This document shows, piece by piece, positions 1-5,748 of a DNA stretch of 8,636 nt. This DNA comes from JBBKWX01 sp037969175. Lineage in GTDB: Bacteria > Bacteroidota > Bacteroidia > AKYH767-A > JBBKVM01. A model generated the notes under the pieces. That model made no database searches. It worked only from the letters and a program-made list of their open reading frames with translations, and was not told the DNA's origin. Position numbers and translations under genes: made by a program. The first letter of the stretch is position 1; each line of letters starts with the position of its first letter. The stretch is taken from contig JBBKWX010000090.1 of assembly GCA_037969175.1 (NCBI GenBank), positions 1 to 8,636 of the forward strand. The letters are read 5' to 3'.

Positions 1-1659
1 AACTTTGATTCTAACGTTACCCCGGGAATAATTTCTGTTAAAGGTTTTAATGATTGTGGCGAAGGAATAAATTCAATTTTGAATTTTGATGTTGTTTCCG
101 GTCCACCTGTTCTTGGACAAGTAACAGGCCCTTCAAACGTATGTCGTGGAGAGCTTGGTTTAATTTATTCTTTGCCTTATGATTCAACAATTACTAATTA
201 TAACTGGACACTTCCATTCTGGGCAAGCGGTAACAGCACTACGAATACTATTTCGATTGACATTGGATTAACAGCTTTATCGGGATTTATATTTGTTAAT
301 TCTACAAATATTTGTGGTGTAAGTCTAAATAGATATTTTTTAATAACAGTTAATCAGTTACCAATAAGTCCGGGGTTTATCAGTGGCCCTAATACAGCTT
401 GTTCCGGCCTAAATGGTGTTTTATATTCGGTTTCTCCAGCTCCCGGCTTTGTGTCTTATTCATGGACTTTACCACAAGGGGCTGTTGGTACAAGCAATAC
501 AAATAGCATTTTGGTTAATTATGATTCTTCTTTTGTTTCAGGAACAATAAACGTTTTTGGAATAAGTTCCTGTGGCAACAGTGCACCGTCATCACTAGCT
601 ATAACTCAGTCAACAGTCCCTCAAATGCCGGGAGTTATCAGTGGGTCTGTATTGGTTTGTCCGGGTCAGAGTTCAGTAGTATATACAATTGCACCTATTC
701 CTGATGCCACAAGTTATGAATGGACTTTGCCTCCGGGTGCAACGGGGATAAGTACTTCGAATAGTATTACAGTTAATTTTGCTGCTAATGCAACAGCAGG
801 TAACATTAGCGTTAAGGGAGTAAATCAATGCTATCATGGACAGGAATCCATATTGCCTATATCGATGAACTCTATACCTGCTTTGCCGGGCAGTGTAACA
901 GGAATAACTTCAGTTTGTCAGGGTCAAAATAATGTGATCTTTTCAATTCCTCCCATTCCAAATACAACAAGCTATACATGGATTCTTCCAACAGGATTTA
1001 TTGGTGCTAGTCTGACAAACACAATTTCTGTAAACATTGGATCAAGTGCTATGTCGGGTAATATATTTGTTAACGGAAACAACATTTGTGGCGCAGGGCC
1101 GAGTACTTCCAAGCTTGTAAATATTGTTTCTTCTCCAGCAGCTCCCGGATTTATTAATGGATTCTTATCCGTTTGTCAGGGGCGTAATTTGGTAAAATAT
1201 TCTGTTGTCCCTAATCCCAATGTCACTTCTTATGAATGGACTCTGCCGGCAGGTATGAGTGGAAGCAGCAATTCGGACAGCATATTAATAGATTTTGCAA
1301 CAACAGCTACTGCAGGGACAATTTATGTGAAAGGTATTAATCCATGCGGTGTCGGAACTACCTCATCAAAATATATTACAGTGAATCCATTACCCGGGGC
1401 TGCAAATGCCATTACTGGTTTAGTCAGTGTATGCGAAGGTCAATTAGGTGTAATGTATTATACCCAATATATAACCAATGCTTCCAGATACCTCTGGGCA
1501 CTTCCGCCCGGAGCAAGTGGAGCGAGTTTGTCAAGTAGCATATCCGTTAATTATGATCCGGGTTCTCTTTCCGGAAACATTAGTGTAAGAGGCAATAATA
1601 CATGTGGTAGCGGACCTCTGGCATTCATAAATATTAATGTTGATCCTATGCCCGCAGCA
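1..1659 (+). repeat. Tandem array of 86-residue (258-base) PKD-like units
   Basis: Full units run 112-369, 370-627, 628-885, 886-1143, 1144-1401 and 1402-1659, each exactly 258 bases with no indel. Bases 1-111 align without gaps to unit positions 50-86. A rough unit consensus is PGxISGxxxVCxGQ, then SYxWTLPxGAxG, then a TNSIxVN strand, SGNIxVxG and NxCG. Units 1 and 6 have lost the leading PG. The units are clearly related in protein but have diverged in DNA, so this is an old array kept in register by selection, not a recent slippage product. Confidence 0.88.
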
Positions 1660-2109
1660 CCGGTCATTACATTGGTTGGCAATGAACTTCAATCCAATAT
1701 TCCCACAGGGAATCAATGGTACAATCAATCAGGAATTATCTCTGGTGCTACAGCGCAAAATTATACTGTGACAAGTGGGGGTAATTATTATTCTATCATA
1801 ACTGATATGGGTTGCCCATCCTTACCTTCCAATACTATTTTTGTTTCTTTCACCGGGGTGGAAAACCATAATGAAAGTTTACAAATTAACATTTACCCTG
1901 TTCCTCTAATAAATGAACTAACCATAGAAATAATTGGAGGAAATGGTGTTGTCAATTATGAATTATTGAACCCTGTTGGGCAGCCGGTTCGTACTGGAAA
2001 TATCGAAAACAAAAAAACAATACTGATTGATGATCTTGCTTCAGGATTATATTTATTAAAATTAGAATCAGAAAATTCTGTAGTTTATAGAAAGATCATT
2101 AAGAAATGA
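1..2109 (+). CDS. Secreted PKD-like repeat protein with T9SS C-terminal sorting domain, 5' partial
   Basis: The frame is open from base 1, so the gene begins before the window; the first internal ATG, at base 79, falls inside a repeat and is not a real start. The visible 702 residues comprise the end of one repeat unit (residues 1-37), six full 86-residue units (38-553), an Ig-like module (554 to about 617, with a QWYNQSG...ISGATAQNYT pattern) and a T9SS type A sorting domain (629-702, with NIYPVP, ASGLYLLKL and a basic KIIKK end). The repeats resemble the PKD-like domains common in Bacteroidota surface proteins. Each unit keeps cysteines at positions 11 and 68 and a W-x-LP motif at 32-35. 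By family knowledge, the tail directs outer-membrane export and cell-surface attachment or release. The ligand and any catalytic domain, which would be upstream, cannot be seen; an adhesin or structural role is inference. The protein family and sorting tail are secure, the function is not. Confidence 0.9.
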   Translation, partial: NFDSNVTPGIISVKGFNDCGEGINSILNFDVVSGPPVLGQVTGPSNVCRGELGLIYSLPYDSTITNYNWTLPFWASGNSTTNTISIDIGLTALSGFIFVNSTNICGVSLNRYFLITVNQLPISPGFISGPNTACSGLNGVLYSVSPAPGFVSYSWTLPQGAVGTSNTNSILVNYDSSFVSGTINVFGISSCGNSAPSSLAITQSTVPQMPGVISGSVLVCPGQSSVVYTIAPIPDATSYEWTLPPGATGISTSNSITVNFAANATAGNISVKGVNQCYHGQESILPISMNSIPALPGSVTGITSVCQGQNNVIFSIPPIPNTTSYTWILPTGFIGASLTNTISVNIGSSAMSGNIFVNGNNICGAGPSTSKLVNIVSSPAAPGFINGFLSVCQGRNLVKYSVVPNPNVTSYEWTLPAGMSGSSNSDSILIDFATTATAGTIYVKGINPCGVGTTSSKYITVNPLPGAANAITGLVSVCEGQLGVMYYTQYITNASRYLWALPPGASGASLSSSISVNYDPGSLSGNISVRGNNTCGSGPLAFININVDPMPAAPVITLVGNELQSNIPTGNQWYNQSGIISGATAQNYTVTSGGNYYSIITDMGCPSLPSNTIFVSFTGVENHNESLQINIYPVPLINELTIEIIGGNGVVNYELLNPVGQPVRTGNIENKKTILIDDLASGLYLLKLESENSVVYRKIIKK

Positions 2110-2180
2110 TGATTTATTTTCCGGTCTATTTTCGTATCTGTTCATGAAGCTGGGAGGAGAGTAAAAGAATCCGTGTTGTT

Positions 2181-2288
2181 TTTTACCGCGGAGACATCAA
2201 GTAGTGCGAAAGTGTAAAGAAACAGTGCGATGAATCTCTTCTATCCGCACTGTTTCTCCGCACTCTCGCACTTTTCCACGAGGTAAAA
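2181..2288. repeat. Long imperfect inverted repeat between genes
   Basis: The core arms at 2203-2230 and 2245-2272 are 28 bases each and match at 23 of 28 positions, with a 14-base loop. All five differences are transitions. A second, outer pair (TTTTACCGCG at 2181 and CGAGGTAAAA at 2279) matches at 9 of 10, separated from the core by an asymmetric bulge. The rest of the gap between the two flanking genes (2110-2345) is AT-rich, and I see no gene or convincing promoter in it. The element could fold into a long hairpin in RNA from either strand, but there is no U-run, so it is not a classical terminator. It looks like a degenerate dispersed repeat of the CGCAGAG/GCGGAGA type; that assignment is inference. 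Confidence 0.65.
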
Positions 2289-2345
2289 TTTTAATGTTAA
2301 GACATATAAAATTATTATCATGCAGTTCCAAACGATCATTCATGT

Positions 2346-3707
2346 ATGAATTTTAAGAATCCAAATAAAATAGCATCGCTTTCTGATAACGCATTTCTAC
2401 GCTACTTCAATTTTGTAGCCTTGTATTTAGCACAAGGTTTACCTGAAGGAATGTTGTTTTTTGGGATCCCTGCCTGGATGGCAATGAATGGGAATTCGGC
2501 CGGTGAAATTGCAACTTTTGCTGTTGTTTGCGGACTGCCCTGGAGCTTTAAATTTATTGTCGCGCCTCTCATGGATAGGTATACGTATTTACCCATGGGT
2601 AGAAAAAGACCCTGGGTAATTATGGGGCAAATAGGTTTGATAGGAAGTTGCATTGCAATGGCTTTTGTCCCTGACCCATTAAACAATTTAAACATGTTTA
2701 TGGCTGCCGGTTTTACAGTAGCCTTTTTTGGTTCTTTCCAGGATGTTGCTACCGATGGAATGGCAGTAGATATAATACCTGTAGACCAACAAGCAAGAGC
2801 GAATGGATTAATGTGGGGTGCAAAAATTATTGGTGTATCTGTATCATTGGCATTAGGGTCATGGTTGTTGAATGAATACGATTTCCCTACTGCTATTTTA
2901 ACACTTGCAGGGATGATTGCTTTGATCATGTTAGTGCCTATTTTTTTAAGAGAAAGACAGGGAGAAAAAATAATGCCCTGGACAGATGGAGAAGCTTTAG
3001 CCGAAACAACAAAATTGCAGATACACGATTGGAAAAGTATTTTCAAAGCATTATATAATGTTTTTAAATTGCCCAATTCTTTGCTGCTTGCATTGATCAT
3101 GTTTATCACCGCAGGGGCTTATAATTTCATTGGAACACTGCTGCCTATTTTCACTGTAAAAGAACTCGGCTGGACGAATGTAGTTTATTCGCAATACTAT
3201 TCTACTGCTACTTTGATCGGTGGTATTGGAGGTATGTTGATAGGAGGTTTTCTGATCGACAGATTTGGGAAAAAGAAAATGATAAATATTTATTTTTTTC
3301 TTTTCATAGTTTTAACTGCTTCATTTACGCTTCTGCTAAAACCATATTGGCATATCCAATCACTTGTCTTCGCTTATATGGTAGTACATAATATCATTTA
3401 TACTTTTGCTACCATCGGAGTTTTAGCAATTGCTATGCAGTGTTGCTGGAGAAAAGTTTCAGCCAGCCAGTTCACACTTTATATGACTATAAGTAATTTG
3501 GGTCGTATTGCTTTGGCTGCATTTATAGGACCCATAAAAGCAAATTTTTCCTGGGAAATTACCCTGCTGATGTTTGCTGTATTTATTGCTTTAGCCTGGA
3601 TCATATTTCAGTTTTTGAATCTCGAAAGACAATCTGCCCAGGTAACAGAATTAGAAAAAAGAGATATGGAGGCTAAGGTGTTGGAAATGGCTATTAGTAA
3701 AAACTAA
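2346..3707 (+). CDS. MFS permease, AmpG-like (12 transmembrane helices)
   Basis: This 453-residue inner-membrane transporter has twelve hydrophobic segments, roughly at 20-45, 52-74, 88-108, 115-133, 152-175, 180-201, 246-270, 286-304, 312-331, 338-364, 375-396 and 402-424. A cytoplasmic loop of about 45 residues divides the two six-helix halves. MFS motif A is clear after helix 2 (PLMDRYTYLPMGRKR, 74-88) and again after helix 8 (IDRFGKKK, 304-311). The pattern GLPEGMLFFGIPAW near the start, the KFIVAPLMDR segment and FQDVATDGMAVD (131-142) match the AmpG/acetyl-CoA-transporter-like branch, whose bacterial members import anhydro-muropeptides for cell-wall recycling. The true substrate is not shown; a sugar or other amphiphile is possible. 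The start has no Shine-Dalgarno site, as is usual in Bacteroidota. The tail (427-453) is charged and probably helical. No neighbouring peptidoglycan gene supports the recycling role. Confidence 0.8.
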   Translation: MNFKNPNKIASLSDNAFLRYFNFVALYLAQGLPEGMLFFGIPAWMAMNGNSAGEIATFAVVCGLPWSFKFIVAPLMDRYTYLPMGRKRPWVIMGQIGLIGSCIAMAFVPDPLNNLNMFMAAGFTVAFFGSFQDVATDGMAVDIIPVDQQARANGLMWGAKIIGVSVSLALGSWLLNEYDFPTAILTLAGMIALIMLVPIFLRERQGEKIMPWTDGEALAETTKLQIHDWKSIFKALYNVFKLPNSLLLALIMFITAGAYNFIGTLLPIFTVKELGWTNVVYSQYYSTATLIGGIGGMLIGGFLIDRFGKKKMINIYFFLFIVLTASFTLLLKPYWHIQSLVFAYMVVHNIIYTFATIGVLAIAMQCCWRKVSASQFTLYMTISNLGRIALAAFIGPIKANFSWEITLLMFAVFIALAWIIFQFLNLERQSAQVTELEKRDMEAKVLEMAISKN

Positions 3708-3723
3708 GAACTTTGAGTAAAAA

Positions 3724-3809
3724 TGAAACCGCAAAGGCGCATGAGTTTTTCGCAAAGACGCAAAGCTTTTTAGCGACTTTGCGTAAGTCTTTCCGTCTTT
3801 GCGGTTTCA
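3724..3809. repeat. Palindromic dispersed repeat, GCAAAGACGC type (copy A)
   Basis: The outer arms 3724-3740 and 3793-3809 pair at 15 of 17 positions, with one further G-T wobble. An inner stem pairs ACGCAAAG (3758-3765) exactly with CTTTGCGT (3777-3784). Two direct GCAAAGRCGC words lie 21 bases apart in the left half. The left 38 bases recur at 8212-8249 with two differences. The element fills most of the gap between the permease and DUF3109 genes. It has no coding capacity, and I see no flanking target-site duplication. Short repeats of this type are widespread in Bacteroidota intergenic regions; function unknown. Confidence 0.75.
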
Positions 3810-3843
3810 AATAAACTGATCTTAAAACAGTACCTTTACATCT

Positions 3844-4425
3844 ATGCTTGCCGTTGGAAATAGCCTCGTATCAGAAGAACTACTTGACAGACAATTTACC
3901 TGCGATCTGAAGAAGTGCAAAGGGGAATGCTGTGTGGCTGGTGATGCCGGAGCGCCTCTGGATGATTCCGAGCTTGCCATCCTGGATGCTGTGTTTCCAA
4001 AAGTGAAGAAATACATGACCCCGGAAGGGATCGCCAGCATTGAGAAATACGGCACTCACGTGATCGACAGCGACGGAGAACATACCACTACGCTTATGAA
4101 AGGCAAAGGTGCTTGTGCCTTTGTGCGTTACGACGATGAGATCGCTTTTTGCTCTATTGAGAAAGCCTGGATGGAGGGTGATATAGATTGGCAGAAGCCT
4201 GTTTCCTGCCATCTGTATCCGGTACGGATCACCGCTTACGATGGCTTCGATGCCGTCAATTACCACCACTGGCCTATTTGTTCGCCGGCTTGTGCCCTCG
4301 GCAAAGAATTGCAAATGCCTACCTATCTTTTTGTTAAGGATGCCCTGGTTCGTAAATACGGTCAGGAATGGTTTGATGAACTGGATGCCCTGGCGAAATA
4401 CCACGAAAGATCCAAATCCATTTAG
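3844..4425 (+). CDS. DUF3109 family cysteine-rich, probable metal or Fe-S binding protein
   Basis: This 193-residue protein is recognisable as DUF3109 from the opening LVSEELLDRQFTCDLKKC, from the CKGECCVAGDAGAPL segment (25-39) and from KPVSCHLYPVRI (118-129). It has nine cysteines, at 20, 25, 29, 30, 91, 103, 122, 146 and 150. They form a C-x4-C-x3-CC cluster near the N terminus and a C-x3-C pair near the C terminus. This arrangement resembles the YkgJ-type CxxxxCC group thought to bind zinc or an iron-sulfur cluster. There is no signal peptide or membrane segment, so it is probably cytoplasmic. The biochemical role of the family is unknown to me. The start fits, because family members begin a few residues before the LVS motif. 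Rows counted within the gene run about 45-57% GC, higher than the permease before it. It is not obviously cotranscribed with nrdB, since 273 bases separate them. Confidence 0.85.
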   Translation: MLAVGNSLVSEELLDRQFTCDLKKCKGECCVAGDAGAPLDDSELAILDAVFPKVKKYMTPEGIASIEKYGTHVIDSDGEHTTTLMKGKGACAFVRYDDEIAFCSIEKAWMEGDIDWQKPVSCHLYPVRITAYDGFDAVNYHHWPICSPACALGKELQMPTYLFVKDALVRKYGQEWFDELDALAKYHERSKSI

Positions 4426-4449
4426 AAATTTTAGGGAGAAAAATTAGGG

Positions 4450-4505
4450 TGTTGATAAGTTTACTTATTCAACTTTTGTTGAAAACTTCGGACAATTGTG
4501 GAAAG
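4450..4505 (-). promoter_or_regulatory. Candidate DnaA-box cluster upstream of nrdBA
   Basis: Three sites share one orientation and resemble TGTGGATAA, the reverse complement of the canonical DnaA box TTATCCACA: TGTTGATAA at 4450-4458 (one mismatch), TGTTGAAAA at 4477-4485 (two) and TGTGGAAAG at 4497-4505 (two). Spacings are 27 and 20 bases. The last lies just upstream of the candidate nrdB promoter. In Escherichia coli, DnaA boxes upstream of nrdAB control its transcription; extending this to the present organism is inference. AT-rich DNA yields such near matches by chance, so confidence is modest. Confidence 0.35.
4451..4483. repeat. Overlapping, mutually exclusive dyads upstream of nrdB
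   Basis: ATAAGT-TT-ACTTAT (4455-4468) is a perfect palindrome. It extends, across a one-base bulge, to GTTG (4451-4454) pairing with CAAC (4470-4473). TTCAAC-TTTT-GTTGAA (4468-4483) is a second perfect hairpin that reuses TTCAAC. The two structures therefore cannot form together. They overlap the first two DnaA-like sites, so they may be protein operators rather than RNA structures. They lie upstream of the candidate promoter, which favours a DNA-level role. A weaker dyad, CTGATT-TTC-AATCAG (4582-4596), lies further downstream in the leader. Confidence 0.45.
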
Positions 4506-4512
4506 AAAAAGG

Positions 4513-4543
4513 TTGACATTCCCAACTAATTCCTAAATTTTTG
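4513..4543 (+). promoter_or_regulatory. Candidate Bacteroidota-type promoter for nrdBA
   Basis: TTG at 4513-4515 (within TTGACA) is followed after 18 bases by TAAATTTTTG (4534-4543), close to the -33 TTG / -7 TAnnTTTG pattern of the Bacteroidota primary sigma factor. A transcript would start near 4548-4550 and carry a leader of about 150 bases before nrdB. No better match was seen in the 273-base gap. Confidence 0.4.
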
Positions 4544-4636
4544 TAAAGCACCAAAGAGAAGGACCAATTCTTTTTTATGCACTGATTTTCAATCAGATAT
4601 TTATTACCCGTACTATTTATTAATTACGTTGAACTG

Positions 4637-4674
4637 AAGGAGGCACAAAAAAACGTGCTAGCCTGACAGGAGAC
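4637..4674 (+). promoter_or_regulatory. Purine-rich leader segment with small hairpin ahead of nrdB
   Basis: AAGGAGG (4637-4643) and ACAGGAGA (4667-4674) look like Shine-Dalgarno sites but end 55 and 24 bases before the nrdB ATG, too far to act directly. AGGAGGCAC (4638-4646) can fold with GTGCTAGCCT (4655-4664) using GGCAC/GTGCT and AGG/CCT pairs around an A-rich loop. A tiny GTG-CTA-GCC-TGA frame (4655-4666) follows the first site. A leader regulatory role is possible but unproven. Confidence 0.25.
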
Positions 4675-4698
4675 TTTTACTCTCAAATTTTTAATACC

Positions 4699-5658
4699 AT
4701 GGAAATACTCTTACAAGAAAACAAAGACCGTTTTGTACTGTTCCCGATCAAATATTCTGATATCTGGGAGATGTACAAAAAACATGAAGCAAGTTTTTGG
4801 ACTGCCGAAGAGATCGATCTGAGTCAGGATCAAAAAGACTGGGAAAACCTGAATGACGGTGAACGTCATTTCATTACGCATGTACTTGCTTTCTTCGCCG
4901 CATCAGACGGTATTGTAAACGAAAATCTAGCAGTAAACTTCATGAATGAAGTTCAATTGCCTGAGGCCCGTTGTTTCTATGGTTTCCAGATCATGATGGA
5001 GAATATCCATGCCGAGACCTACTCACTCCTTATAGATACCTATATAAAAGACAGCACCGAAAAAAGTCGCTTGTTCAATGCCATCGAGACCATCGATTGC
5101 GTGAAAAAGAAGGCTGATTGGGCTTTGCGTTGGATCGAGAATGGTTCATTCGCTGAGAGATTGATCGCTTTTGCTGCTGTAGAAGGAATCTTCTTCTCAG
5201 GTAGTTTCTGCTCGATCTTCTGGTTGAAAAAGCGTGGCTTGATGCCGGGATTAACTTTCTCTAACGAGCTGATCAGCAGAGATGAAGGTTTGCATTGCGA
5301 TTTTGCTTGCCTATTATATAGCATGCTCAATGAAAAACTTTCTGAAAAAACAGTACAAGATATCATTGCCGATGCAGTGGAAATGGAAAAGGAATTTGTA
5401 ACTGACGCCTTACCAGTAGCTTTGATCGGAATGAATGCCAAATTGATGGCTCAGTACATCGAATTTGTTGCAGATCGTCTCTTGATTGCTTTAGGTTGCG
5501 CTAAGATCTATAATGCTACAAATCCATTTGATTTCATGGAAATGATCAGTCTTCAGGGAAAAACAAACTTCTTCGAAAAGAGGGTTGGAGAATACCAGAA
5601 AGCCGGTGTCATGGGCTCAAAAGAGGACAATGTCTTCAAAACTGACGAAGACTTTTAA
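4699..5658 (+). CDS. nrdB: Ribonucleoside-diphosphate reductase class Ia, beta (R2) subunit
   Basis: This 319-residue subunit holds the diiron centre and stable tyrosyl radical used by the alpha subunit to reduce ribonucleotides. The iron ligands are D70, E101, H104, E162, E196 and H199, in AASDG, MMENIHAE, AAVEGIFF and SRDEGLHCD contexts. The radical tyrosine is Y108. Radical-transfer residues are also present: W34 in FWTAEE, D195, and the C-terminal Y299 in VGEYQ. The tail ends TDEDF, comparable to the TLDADF peptide that docks on the alpha subunit in eukaryotes. Sequence blocks such as IFWLKKRGLMPGLTFSNELISRDE place it close to the eukaryote-like R2 clade, without the N-terminal extension of animal R2. 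The start at 4699 opens directly into the conserved fold. It lies 90 bases before nrdA on the same strand, so the two are very likely one operon. Confidence 0.97.
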   Translation: MEILLQENKDRFVLFPIKYSDIWEMYKKHEASFWTAEEIDLSQDQKDWENLNDGERHFITHVLAFFAASDGIVNENLAVNFMNEVQLPEARCFYGFQIMMENIHAETYSLLIDTYIKDSTEKSRLFNAIETIDCVKKKADWALRWIENGSFAERLIAFAAVEGIFFSGSFCSIFWLKKRGLMPGLTFSNELISRDEGLHCDFACLLYSMLNEKLSEKTVQDIIADAVEMEKEFVTDALPVALIGMNAKLMAQYIEFVADRLLIALGCAKIYNATNPFDFMEMISLQGKTNFFEKRVGEYQKAGVMGSKEDNVFKTDEDF

Positions 5659-5670
5659 CAATCAGTTGTC

Positions 5671-5704
5671 GATAAACTCCGGCGACCTCCACGCCGGAGC
5701 TATC
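5671..5704 (+). other. Hairpin between nrdB and nrdA
   Basis: CTCCGGCG (5677-5684) pairs perfectly with CGCCGGAG (5692-5699) over a seven-base loop, and GATA/TATC can extend the base of the stem past a small internal loop. Only a short, interrupted T stretch (CATTTTACC) follows, so it is at most a weak or partial terminator. It may protect the nrdB transcript end or tune beta-to-alpha ratio. I see no convincing promoter for nrdA between the hairpin and the start. Confidence 0.55.
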
Positions 5705-5748
5705 ATTTTACCTATATATTGCTAATACATTAAAACCCCCACCACACT

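Noticed and set aside
2110..2345. Terminator for the surface-protein gene
   Set aside because: The inverted repeat is long and imperfect and has no U-run, so it was annotated only as a repeat.
2402..3109. A 235-codon open frame on the minus strand inside the permease gene
   Set aside because: It is antisense to a gene with clear MFS motifs, and its translation shows no recognisable domain. Membrane-protein codons commonly leave the opposite strand open.
3831..3843. TACCTTTA just before the DUF3109 ATG, close to a -7 TAnnTTTG element
   Set aside because: No TTG lies at the required distance upstream; the nearest, at 3799-3801, is about 29 bases away.
3880..4404. A 174-codon open frame on the minus strand opposite the DUF3109 gene
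   Set aside because: The plus strand encodes a family member with conserved cysteines over the same span; the minus translation has no family features.
4637..4680. CAGGAGAC near a GCC word, resembling the B12 box of cobalamin riboswitches
   Set aside because: The upstream conserved cobalamin core is absent, and the downstream gene is a B12-independent class Ia reductase.
4426..4698. NrdR-box search upstream of nrdB
   Set aside because: No pair of 16-base palindromes of the ACACTATATATAGTGT kind was seen by eye; only unrelated short dyads are present.
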